Part shown: positions 23,688-33,622 of the stretch, one piece after another
Layout: each line of letters opens with the position of its first letter
Position numbering within the stretch: the first letter of the stretch is position 1
Assembly (NCBI GenBank): GCA_963855995.1
Contig: OY979724.1
Span: forward strand, 752,858-816,857
From: Muricea muricata
Taxonomy: Eukaryota > Cnidaria > Anthozoa > Malacalcyonacea > Plexauridae
Direction: 5' to 3'
Length of the DNA stretch: 64,000 bases
Translations under genes and position numbers: made by a program
Notes under the pieces: model-generated
Told to the model about the DNA's origin: nothing
The model's database searches: none
What the model saw: only the letters and a program-made list of their open reading frames with translations

Positions 23688-25181
23688 CTACAATGGTTTT
23701 AAAACTGCAGCTGCAAAACTTCGTTTGTATTTCATTGGTGCCAGTTCTCTCCATACATTAGTGTTCAAATCCAAACTCTCGACTGACTGCTGATATGATT
23801 TAGTTTCATAATCATATCCACCCGCGACAACAATAACATTGCCACTGATAACTGCTGCACTTGCCGCTCTCTTATGATTAAGACAAGGTAACATTTTAAT
23901 GCTTCCTGTTTTTAAATCATACATTGCTACTGTGTTTAATGTTTTAGCTTTCTCATTTAAACCTCCGATCAAAATTACATTACCTTTATAACTGACAGTA
24001 GCCATCTGATTGATACGAGAAGCCAATGGTGGCAAAGTTTTACATTCGTTAGTGTTGATGTCATATACGTAAACAGTGTTTTTAGTGTCCTTGAAGTATT
24101 TTGATGTCGTTCCTCCCAGAATCACAACCTGATTGTCAATAATATTACAACCACAGTCATATCTTGGCTCTGGCATCTTGGTCAATAATCTTGAAGTGTG
24201 TGGAGGATTTAGTTTAATTTCATAAATCCCATCTGAAACATTGTCATTATCACGTCCACCGGTTAAAATAGCGTTATTCTCGTGGCAAACCATTTTGTGT
24301 GCACCACACTTGACTGGCATCTTGATAGCAGTCTCAACCCATTCTTTGTGTTGCACGTCGACCTTCAAGCTTTCAATACTGTCAGTACACTCGGTCCCAG
24401 TCCATCCGCCGCTGACATATATTTGCCGGTCGTGAACAAATGCTGAAGGAGCTAATCGTGACTGATTCATTGATGATTCTTCTGTCCAGGAATTCTCGGA
24501 CCAGCTGTACGACTCTACGGAATTATGGTTGTATTTCTCATCTCTTCCTCCGAGGACGAAAATCTTCTGTCTACCTGTGAATAAATCCCATCTGTCAGCT
24601 TCTATCTTTGCACTAGCATTTACTCTGCGGCATAGATCATTAACAACATCATTTTGTTGGTCAAATCGGACCATCAGATTCCGAAGAAACTCGTCTTGAT
24701 TCAACTTCATTTGCTTTACATCGTCCTTGACTTCCTTCATATCTTTGACTAACTGGTCTACCTGTTTCTCGTGTCGTTCTTTCTCGTGTTGGTTGAAGAC
24801 TTGAGAACAGCCCGGGTTAGTACAACGTGTTGGTGAATAGCCACAGCTCTTGACATGTTGAGGAAGAAATTCAAGCTTGATCAACTCTCGACAACCACGA
24901 TTAGCGTGATCACAGCGAATCTTAAGACACTCCAACATATTCGTCAATAGTCTCGGTGGTTTGGTCAAAGTTTCTTCCGTCAGATGGTCTTGACACACCG
25001 GACACGTTTCGGAGTTTTCGTGCAAATGCTTTTTAATACACGAACGACAGAAATAGTGCTCGTTTCGACACTGGACTGGATCTTTCAAGACGTTAGTACA
25101 AATAGGACACAGCAATTTACTGTCTACTTCGTGTTCGAATCTTTCCTCTTCGTAACCGCCGTACGAAGGTCTCCTCGCCAT
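23688..25181 (-). CDS. RING / TRAF-type zinc finger / Kelch protein, copy 1 (zinc-finger segment deleted)
   Basis: The protein has 497 aa if it starts at MARRPSYGG, the point from which both copies agree; the frame is open further upstream but there the copies differ. Residues about 24-62 are a C3HC4 RING (CPICTNVL, CRNEHYFCRSC, CPVC). A TRAF-type zinc finger follows (NRGCRELIKLEFLPQHVKSC, CTNPGC). A short coiled coil comes next (VDQLVKDMKEVKDDVKQ), then about six Kelch repeats with GG doublets (FVLGGRDEK, YVSGGWTG, ILTGGRDND, VILGGTTS, ILIGGLNE, VVAGGYDY). The RING suggests ubiquitin-ligase activity and the Kelch propeller a substrate receptor; the substrate is unknown. Compared with copy 2, 33 residues after ERHE are replaced by two (KQ), removing the second zinc-binding half. 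The gene is intronless. Confidence 0.88.
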   Translation of the reverse strand: MARRPSYGGYEEERFEHEVDSKLLCPICTNVLKDPVQCRNEHYFCRSCIKKHLHENSETCPVCQDHLTEETLTKPPRLLTNMLECLKIRCDHANRGCRELIKLEFLPQHVKSCGYSPTRCTNPGCSQVFNQHEKERHEKQVDQLVKDMKEVKDDVKQMKLNQDEFLRNLMVRFDQQNDVVNDLCRRVNASAKIEADRWDLFTGRQKIFVLGGRDEKYNHNSVESYSWSENSWTEESSMNQSRLAPSAFVHDRQIYVSGGWTGTECTDSIESLKVDVQHKEWVETAIKMPVKCGAHKMVCHENNAILTGGRDNDNVSDGIYEIKLNPPHTSRLLTKMPEPRYDCGCNIIDNQVVILGGTTSKYFKDTKNTVYVYDINTNECKTLPPLASRINQMATVSYKGNVILIGGLNEKAKTLNTVAMYDLKTGSIKMLPCLNHKRAASAAVISGNVIVVAGGYDYETKSYQQSVESLDLNTNVWRELAPMKYKRSFAAAVLKPL

Positions 25182-25954
25182 TTTACTTCGACAGAACAAG
25201 CTAAAGAAAGTGTTCGCTTCTGTAACTCCGCATTTGTGATCGCTGTTTGAAGAACATATTTTGAGAGCATTGGCTTGCACAACACAGTGTTTCTCTACTT
25301 TACTGATATCCAGTGATTGTTATACCGCAGTTCACACCTATGTGCGAAAATAGCATAATAAGAATCTTGTGATGAGCCAATATTGCACGTGATACGATAG
25401 TGGACCAATGATATTTCATGATTACTTGGCGAGTAAACATCGGCCATTCAAGATTACTCGGAAATCGTCTTCTAGGAAGCTGCTTTTGTAATGTAATACC
25501 ATCCAGAGCATATTTAACCTTGTCACCAAATGTTGATTTTTGCTACAGACTCGACACTAAATCATTCAAAGTTTAACTTCTGTTTAATTTAGTTTGTTTA
25601 ATTTTGGATTCAGGATGTTTAGTTTCATTTTCGTAGGTATAAATCATTTTTAATACAACGTTTCGACTAGCTTGCACTATAATTTACGACCTCACAAAAT
25701 TGACCATTTGTACGAGTGTTTTCATGGATGCAAGCACGGGTGACGGCAGCGGTTAGCGTGTTGTCGCTGTTGCGTCTCTCGGCGATTATGAAACCAAGCC
25801 TGGTGTACACTTGGTATCTCATGTGAGTTCAGTTCTCGTAGCTGATCCTTCCTGTGCTTCCAGGGTTTTTCCCCGGGTACTCCGGTTTTCTTCCCTCTCG
25901 AATATCAACATATTCCAGGTAATATATATGTCAGAAATTGTAATGTGTGTAAAT
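25182..25954. other. Upstream region of RING-Kelch copy 1
   Basis: The first 10 bp upstream of the start match copy 2, then similarity mostly stops. A patch near 25453 (ATTACTCGGAAATCGTCTTC) matches 32194 and 32511 upstream of copy 2. 25850-25905 contains a CCCCGGGTACTCCGGTTTTC block, the reverse of a repeat block also seen near 17800. No gene is seen. Confidence 0.5.
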
Positions 25955-27620
25955 GGTATATTGGAAAATGCGGACACGGATAGGCGGACACGTACACATG
26001 GACTAGACGGACAATGACTGGACGGGCAATTGTTGAAAAGATGGGCAGTTATGGTAAAAAAGAGCAGTTATGGAAAAGACGGGCAGTTATGGGAAATACC
26101 GGCAGTTATGGAAAAGACAGATAGTTGTAGAAGCGACGGGCACAAAGCATTTAAAACTATTATTTTAACGATTATTTCAAACTTACTACTACATGAACAT
26201 GATCTGTCATTGCATGTGGCACCACGCAAAACCAATCTGTCAATTGATCAGTGCTGGCTATCTATTGCTATACAGTTAACAATAACCCTTTAAGCAACTA
26301 ATAAAAGGCACAATTTCGCCAGTGCTTGCGGTCACAATATTATATACATACATATAATATACTTTTTTCCTTGATTTCCGAAAATATTCTATAACAACTA
26401 AACAACAGTTTAGAAATGACAGCGCTTTAGATTTACATTGTAAATCTTTAACTGATTATCCATAAGATAAGTAACCACAAGGCATTCTTCATTTTATGAC
26501 AGATTTCATAGATATTAATCTGAATCCAGTTTCACAAGCAGATTCAATACATTGCTACTTAGATAAAATGTCATAAAGGACGTTTTCGAATTTCGACTTA
26601 GTCATGTATTTAGCAAGTGTCATGTATTTCGCGCCCACGTGCACGAAATTCATGAGCCGTCACGGTTGGTCAGATATTTCGCAAAGGTCAGAAATTTTGC
26701 TTCACACCGGCAGTTATGGAAAAGACAGACAGTTGTAGAAACGACGGGCACAAAGCATTCAAAACTATTATTTTAACGATTATTTCAAACTTACTACTAT
26801 ATAAACGTGATCTATCATTGCATGTGGCACCTAGCAAAACCAATCTGTCAATTGTGTACAAAATCTATGAATTATTTCTTTCTAAAGTTTTGCAGTTCTG
26901 ATCATGTGAAAAGTGCCATGTTATTAACTGCTGAATGAAATTAAATGCTTAACTGTCAAAATATAATATCGATATAACACAGAATGTAAGAGGATTTGAG
27001 TTGAACTGGATTAACAAGAACAAAAATGCTGGTATATACATATTAATACGTATAGTATTGCAATGGATTAATGGAATATGCCATGCATCAACTATTAATA
27101 TTAAAATCCTTTCACCGACACATCCTATATTTCCAATCTACCTACAATATGGATGGATGTTGTTGCACCACAATGTGTGCAAGAGGATGGAATCGGTCAA
27201 CTTTCATTACAGACATTATTTGGAAATAACATGAAAACTTGCACTAAATAAGTCTTATAAGAAAACAAAAGACATGTATTTTGACCAGAATAAATTCATT
27301 GATACAGTGTGTAAACTGTCACACGTTTATTGGTATGTCAAGACGTCGGTCGTACGGCAGCACTAACTCCTTGCGATAGTAACTTCTAGTAAGTTCTCTT
27401 TATTTTTGTTGTTACACGTTACTGCAGCGCCGCACTTCGAGCATCCATATAAAAAACTATGTATGTCTATATAGTTATAATTTTAAAATAATCTTCAAAA
27501 TAATCGTTTTAAAAGCTTTGTCTTTTGCATAACTGTCTGTCTTTTGCATAACTGCCCATCTTTCAATTAGTGCACGTGTCCACCTGTCCGTGTGTCCGTG
27601 CCCTCGTTTTCTAATGTACC
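25955..27620. mobile_element. Terminal-inverted-repeat element of 1.67 kb, no transposase recognised
   Basis: The ends are imperfect inverted repeats of about 200 bp. The left reads GGTATATTGGAAAATGCGGACACGG in segments and then GGACACGTACACATGG and GATGGGCAGTTATGG. The right end, reversed, reads GGTACATTAGAAAACGAGG, GGACACGTGCACTAATTG and GATGGGCAGTTATGC. Inside, 26099-26225 and 26705-26832 are direct duplicates containing AGTTATGGAAAAGACAGA and GGCACAAAGCATT. No long open frame encodes a transposase, so it is probably non-autonomous. It sits between the two RING-Kelch genes. Confidence 0.75.
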
Positions 27621-28849
27621 CATAGGCTGCCCAATTCAATGTGTAGTTTCATATAGAGATCAGTAGCGAGCGGTAGCGTATTGTTTTACATATATAATAT
27701 GATGTACCTGAGGGAATTAAATGTTAAATAGGCTTAACCTAACGGGATATGTCTTAAATGAGACGCGACTTAATTAACGCGACTTATTTTCTCTCGTCTA
27801 AATTATCTTTGTACATATTTTCATCGTCACGCTCGCCGCTTATAATGACTTTCTTATCTTGTCTGACAAAGCAGCAGGGAAATTTGTCTGAGCATGCGCC
27901 AGATAAGCCTGCGTGAACGCGTGGAAATTGCGTGATTTACGCGTGATATTTAAAAATCATATAACAAACATAGATCACAAGCATTTTCAGTGGACTAAAC
28001 GACCTTTTAGCGTAATTTTTAAGAGCACGCAAACAAATGAGTAGATATAAACATGAAGGCCAAGTTCGAGCTAAAATCATGTTGGAGCAAAAGGCTGATT
28101 TTTTAAAATTCCACTCAAACTAGTCAACGCTTGTACTCGAACAACAATACAAAAATGTCACTGAAATCGGTCGACTAAACGCATTAGTCAGTTGAAAAAT
28201 ATCTTTACCATTTGTACGAAAACATTTATACAGTACCAAAGACATCATTGCACTGACGGCCCACGTGATTGTGGATGCTTTATCACTTTCACGACCATTT
28301 CAACAACAACCGTAATTTAAAGTACTTTTCCGGTAGCGAGTTTCACAACAAACTATTGGCCATGAGCGGAATTTATAAAACAAAAAAATTGGTTTCGAAA
28401 GGAACATAAACATTAGAAGTGACAAGAAACACGTATCTTTTTGGAGCAAAAGCTAAATTTTTCAGTATTAAGTCAAACGTAAATTCAACATCGCGCTTAG
28501 TTCTTGGCAACCCACTCACATGTCAAAGTTTGGAAATTTGCTTCAACAGACGATCTCATCACTTCAAAATATGATTAACTGACAGCTATATCAGTCCTTT
28601 ACTGAAATCAATAAAAAATTGTGAACAAAATTATAACTGGCTCGTCAAAGAAACTAAATTCCGAGCACCTCTGAAACCAATCTGTATTTCGCAAATAATA
28701 TGCTAATTACATTTTGTGTTCAGCCGCCAACAATATTTTTGCACAGCGGTGACAAATTTCCCAGCTGCTGTCTGACAACACTTTAGTTCGTATGAGAGAG
28801 TGAAGAGAAAGCTCGTTCCTTCGTTTTTAAAACTAAACTTTTAATATTT
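27621..28849. other. Spacer without a recognisable gene
   Basis: This is AT-rich sequence with two loosely similar segments (around 28060-28110 and 28400-28470, both with TTGGAGCAAAAG). Nothing else is recognised. Confidence 0.4.
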
Positions 28850-28985
28850 CTGTTTGAAAGAGAGAGTTTAAAGACCATGTCTGACGATTCACGTGATAAC
28901 GAAGCAAATAGAGTGATAATGTGTCGTTATGTCATAAGACTACTTCAGATAGATCCATGTGTAAACGGACAGTTTGGCCATCTAC
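28850..28985 (+). repeat. Displaced copy of the RING-Kelch upstream region
   Basis: The segment with TGTTTGAAAGAGAGAG, TGTCTGACGATTCACG and GATAATGTGTCGTTATGTCA matches 31998-32125, just upstream of RING-Kelch copy 2. It could be the original upstream region of copy 1 pushed away by insertions, or a remnant of a third copy. It has a small open frame from an ATG at 28877 (64 codons) whose counterpart near copy 2 is interrupted, so it is not called as a gene. Confidence 0.6.
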
Positions 28986-29299
28986 AATTTGACATTTTCT
29001 GTCATCGCATAGTAATTATTAGTTGTTCAGAAAGCGAGGAATATTATCTCATGAGGATAAAATTGTATTAATGTAAGAAGCTTCCCAGAACTGTCTTTCC
29101 AACTTCCGAGTCATATGTAAACACCAGGGCCGTACTTAGCGGCCCTGTTTGGAAAGCCTCGTCGGTAAAAACGGAGTTTATATCGGGGGAAAACCGAGAC
29201 TTTCCAATAAATTGATTGGAAATGTAATACTGAAACAAATTAATCAATTTGGGATTCCAATTCTTTTTGAATAGTGAGGTTCACACGTATAACACAAGA

Positions 29300-29670
29300 C
29301 GAATGTCTGAGGTGCATTTAGATAAAGTTAAGAGGAATTGAAAAAAGTAATGTTTTTGCATGCTACCAATCTTTAAATGATTGGAACTTTTTAACATCAG
29401 AATTACATAACTTAGAAACATTAACTATATTCAAAGCTACTTTAAAAAAGTTTTTATAATACCTGTCTAATTTATCGCATGTATTTCTGTGTTATATAAT
29501 GTAACCTTAATTATCCCGTATGTTTAACATCTAGTTTCTCAAACTGTTTTTTCATCCTGTGTAGTATATATTTTATCTTATAAAAACGTATTGTAATGTT
29601 TATATATCTAGGGCCCCATTGAAAAACTCCTTGGAGATTTTAGCTTCTATTTAAATATGAAAATAAAAAA
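29300..29670 (+). mobile_element. 3' end of a non-LTR retrotransposon (LINE), truncated
   Basis: The translated piece NDWNFLTSELHNLETL plus IFKATLKKFL and a stop (about 29375-29459) has the W-N-x-L ... F-K-x-x-L-K signature found at the C-terminus of many LINE polymerases. An AT-rich tail follows, with GGGCCCCATTGAAAAACTCC, TTGGAGATTTTAG and AAAATAAAAAA, typical of CR1/L2-like 3' ends. Only the last part remains. Confidence 0.5.
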
Positions 29671-29789
29671 ATCGTCGGTAAATTTATGAACAGAATTGGT
29701 CAGTAAACGTAAAGATGTGTAAAAGAACTGCACCCTAAGCAGAATGGTCTGGTTTGTCACTAGTTAGAAACATTTTATACGTGTTTGTT

Positions 29790-30352
29790 TTCGAATCAAC
29801 TTTAGTTATTCTAGAATGATGTGTTATAAAAGAGCACAGTTTGATATCTATATGCTTGAGTTCATCAATTAATGATCAAATCTCTACCATGCAAATGATC
29901 TAGTGTCTGCTCTCACTCCAGGTTTTCTTTGCTGATTTTTCTTTTGTATATAGTAACAGAGAAATGTTTAAAACTGACATCAAGCTGATCAGTAGAATAG
30001 ATCAAGATAAAACAAGTCTTAAGTAAAATCAGTTCCATTTTGTGGAAACACCACGTAAATTTCTTTTTGCAAAGCTTTTGGGAAGCTGGATTTTTATCAG
30101 TCGTGTTTCCACAAAATGAAACTGGTATTCATGTTCACAATTTGAATTGAGAATTTGAGTCGAAAATAACTCGACAGATGATATATTTTCAAAAATTTCT
30201 TATGCTAAAATAATTTATGGTGTACGTATATTTTACATATCTACACTCACATCTTACTTAGTGTAAAGTAATTTTAAACCCGCACAAAATGAGATTAATT
30301 ACTTGTAAGTTTACACAGGCATACTAAAATAGTTTTGTTGTTTGAATATTCT
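29790..30352. repeat. 3' flank of the second RING-Kelch gene, segmental duplicate
   Basis: It matches 23110-23687. The position corresponding to the minus-strand AATAAA of copy 1 reads AAGAAA here, so copy 2 may use another polyadenylation site. Confidence 0.8.
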
Positions 30353-31936
30353 CTAAAATGGTTTTAAAACTGCAGTTGGGTAACCTCGTTTGTATTTCAT
30401 TGGTGCCAGTTCTCTCCATACATTAGTGTTCAAATCCAAACTCTCGACGGACTGCAGATATGATTTAGTTTCACGAACATATCCACCTGCGACAACAATA
30501 ACATTGCCACTGATAACTGCTGCACTTGACGCTCTCTTATGATTAAGACAAGGTAACGTTTTAATGTTTCCAGTTTTAAGGTCGTACATATCTACTGTGT
30601 TTAATGTTTTCTCTTTCTCATTAACACCACCGATCAAAATTACATTACCTTTATAGCTGACAGTAGCCATGTTACTGATACGAGAAGCCAATGGTGGTAA
30701 CGTTTTACATTCGTTAGTGTTGATGTCATATACGTAAACAGTGTTTTTAGCATCCTTGAGGTAATTTGATGTCCTTCCTCCAACAATTGCAACCTGATTG
30801 TCAATAATATTACAACCATGTGCACATCTTGGCTCTGGCATCTTGGTCAATAATCTTGAAGTGTGTGGAGGATTTAGTGTAATTTCATAAATCCCATCTG
30901 AAACATTGTCACCAGCATGTCCGCCGGTTAAAATAGCGTTATTCTCGTGACAAACCATTTTGTGTGCACTACACTTGACTGGCATCTTGATAGCAGTCTC
31001 AACCCATTCTTTGTGTTCCTCGTCAACATTCAAGCTTTCAATACTGTCAGTACACTCGGTCCCAGTCCATCCGCCGCTGACATATATTTGCCGGTCGTGA
31101 ACAAATGCTGAAGGAGATGATCGTCGCTGATTCATTGATGATTCTTTTGTCCAGGAATTCTCGGACCAGCTGTACGACTCTACGGAATTATGGATGTTTT
31201 TTCCATCTATCCCTCCGAGAACGAAAATCTTCTGTCTACCTGTGAATAAATCCCACCTGTCAGCTTCTATCTTTGCAGTATTTACTCTGCGGCATAGATC
31301 ATTAACAACATCATTTTGTTGGTCAAATCGTACCATCAGATTCCGAAGAAACTCGTCTTGATTCAACTTTATTTGCTTTACTTCATCCTTGACTTCCTTC
31401 ATATCTTTGACTAACTGGTCTACCTCTTTCCTTATGACACAAGGATGAGTACGCTTCGACTTTCGTAACACTTGTTCCTCACAATCGTCACAAACAATCA
31501 TACCAAAAGGACAAAGTTCATGTTCGTGTCGTTCTTTCTCGTGTTGGTTGATGACTTGAGAACAGCCCGAGTTAGTACAACGTGTTGGTGAATAGCCACA
31601 GCTCTTGACATGTTGAGGAAGAAATTCAAGCTTGATCAACTCTCGACAACCACGATTGGCGTAATCACAGCAAATCTTAAGACACTCCAACATATTCGTC
31701 AATAGTCTCGGTGGTTTGGTCAAAGTTTCTTCCGTCAGATGATCTTGACACACCGGACACGTTTCGGAGTTCTCATGCAAATGCTTTTTAATACACGAAC
31801 GACAGAAATAGTGCTCGTTTCGACACTGGACTGGATCTTTCAAGACGTTACTACAAATAGGACATAGCAATTTACGGTCTACTTCGTGTTCGAATCTTTC
31901 CTCTTCGTAACCGCCGTACGAAGGTCTCCTCGCCAT
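30353..31936 (-). CDS. RING / TRAF-type zinc finger / Kelch protein, copy 2 (full length)
   Basis: The protein has 527 aa from MARRPSYGG, nearly identical to copy 1 at 23688-25181. It has a RING (CPICSNVL, CRNEHYFCRSC, CPVCQDHL). The TRAF-type zinc finger is complete: it keeps the segment HELCPFGMIVCDDCEEQ and then KRTHPC that copy 1 lacks. A coiled coil and about six Kelch repeats follow (FVLGGIDGK, YVSGGWTG, ILTGGHAGD, AIVGGRTS, ILIGGVNE, VVAGGYVR). Many differences between the copies fall in the Kelch loops, for example RDEKYN against IDGKNI, which may mean different partners. The role is inferred to be an E3 ubiquitin ligase with a Kelch substrate arm. The gene is intronless. Its relation to known NRDP1/RNF41-type RING-TRAF proteins holds only for the N-terminal half. 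Confidence 0.9.
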   Translation of the reverse strand: MARRPSYGGYEEERFEHEVDRKLLCPICSNVLKDPVQCRNEHYFCRSCIKKHLHENSETCPVCQDHLTEETLTKPPRLLTNMLECLKICCDYANRGCRELIKLEFLPQHVKSCGYSPTRCTNSGCSQVINQHEKERHEHELCPFGMIVCDDCEEQVLRKSKRTHPCVIRKEVDQLVKDMKEVKDEVKQIKLNQDEFLRNLMVRFDQQNDVVNDLCRRVNTAKIEADRWDLFTGRQKIFVLGGIDGKNIHNSVESYSWSENSWTKESSMNQRRSSPSAFVHDRQIYVSGGWTGTECTDSIESLNVDEEHKEWVETAIKMPVKCSAHKMVCHENNAILTGGHAGDNVSDGIYEITLNPPHTSRLLTKMPEPRCAHGCNIIDNQVAIVGGRTSNYLKDAKNTVYVYDINTNECKTLPPLASRISNMATVSYKGNVILIGGVNEKEKTLNTVDMYDLKTGNIKTLPCLNHKRASSAAVISGNVIVVAGGYVRETKSYLQSVESLDLNTNVWRELAPMKYKRGYPTAVLKPF

Positions 31937-33622
31937 TTTACTTCGCAACAGACTGCAGCAAAACTTAGTTTTGTAAAACAAAAATTTTGACTTATTGTTT
32001 GAAAGATTGAGATTCACTCAGACCTTGTCTGATGATTCACTTGCTAATGAAGCAAATGGCGTGATGATGTGTCGTTATATCATAAGACCACTTTAGACAG
32101 ATCCATATCAAACTGTGTTCTTTTGTAAGTCATAACAGATCATTTTAGCGTAACCAAACTTCAATTATAGAAAAATATGCAGAAAATGTGTTGACGAATT
32201 ACTCGGAAATTCTCTTGTAAGAAACTTGTCATATTTATATAACCTCATTCCTCTTCAACAATGTTTTTGCTTTTTCAACAAGTGTTGTGTCAAAATAATA
32301 CGTTTCCCAGTAAATGTTGTGTTTTTAACACTAAATATTGATTCCCAGTTTCGTTTTTGCTGGTAATCATTTATATTTTTAGACAGATAATTAAATGATG
32401 CAGCGGAGCTTAGCTGTCCAACTGAGTTCTTTTGTAAAATATTGTGCATCAGTTTAACAGCAGGAAAGTTCAATTATAGATAAGCATGCATGCATAAAAT
32501 GCTCTTAAATATTACTCGGAAATTTTGTTCTAAGAAGAGTCTTATGCAATAAGAATATGAATATGATGGATGATTGTGATTCCATTCAAATCCGGCCTTG
32601 GTTAGTCTCGTGGATCGTTCGTCTTATGGATCGTTAATGTTTATCAATCTCGTACCCAGGTACTCAGAGCTAAGTGGCAACACGGGCAGTTGAAAGGGCC
32701 TGAGTGCGAGGATAAGTCAAGGATGAGTCCACAGTTTATATCTTAAAGAATGTAATAATCTCTGTTTATATCACGCAAGGGATAAGAGTTGGCACTATTG
32801 TTCTTCTCTAAATGCTACAATTTCCCGACCTGATTTCAAGTCTTGCTAAATGTCAACTGCGAATTCTTGACGACAGATAACGTCATCGATGTTTTGACCA
32901 TTGATATTTATATAACTGGACTGCTTGTATCTTTCAACTGGCGTTATGTGCTTTACATTAAAGAAACGTATGAGAGAAATTCCGCTAAATAACAACGCTT
33001 TCATGAGAAATCCAAGGCTGGTCATTGGTCGACTTGATTTATAAAACCACTCTCACGTTTTAACAATCTTGCCAGCAGAGCAAGCAATCCAGTTGCATAC
33101 ATGTCAGTGGTTTCATTTACGTCAATATAAACCGTACAACTGAGCAAAGTTATTTTAAAAGACATTGGCGATATTTATATTGGCTGCGCATATGATATTC
33201 TTAATTAATGATAGGAATGTCTCCAACAATCGCATGACATTCTCCAAGACCAGTTGTTCAAAAGTTGGTTAGCTTAGCCCTGGGTTAACGTAAAATCTGC
33301 AGGAAATTTCCCAGCAGTTTGTTTAGAAATTTGGAAATATTTCTTTAGCAATCTTGTCTAGATCAACAGTAGTGTTGGCATCTGACGTTTTGAAAGAAGC
33401 AAACGTGTAGAAACACAGAAACTAAAGCATTTGGATACCCCAGCTAACCTAGCCTAACTCGTAGACTCAAGGTTGTTCCAAGGAACGAGTTTATGACATA
33501 GGCTGGCGCTGACATAGCTTTGAACAACTTCTTGTACTTTAAGATATTCTTCCGTCAGCGCTTTAGCTAAATTACACAAATGTTTTTACGATAGGCGGGC
33601 CAGCCATTTATAAGTATCACAG
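31937..33622. other. Spacer between RING-Kelch copy 2 and the inversin-like gene
   Basis: It holds the upstream region of copy 2, including two patches of ATTACTCGGAAAT (32194, 32511), and the 3' flank of the inversin-like gene. A probable foldback element is at 33251-33530. No gene is recognised. Confidence 0.5.
33251..33530. mobile_element. Probable foldback element
   Basis: The ends are inverted: AGTTGTTCAAAAG at the left against CTTTGAACAACTT at the right. Shorter complementary blocks lie inside (TTAGCCCTGGGTTA with TAGGCTGGCGC-type sequence). It lies about 100 bp beyond the inversin stop codon. Confidence 0.5.

Noticed and set aside
25182-25280. N-terminal extension of RING-Kelch copy 1 (and 31937-32017 for copy 2)
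   Set aside because: The two extensions are unrelated while the proteins agree from MARRPS onward, so the extensions are treated as untranslated or intronic.
28877-29071. 64-codon frame starting MSDDSRDNEAN
   Set aside because: The matching sequence upstream of RING-Kelch copy 2 lacks the ATG and has an early stop, so conservation as a protein is not supported.
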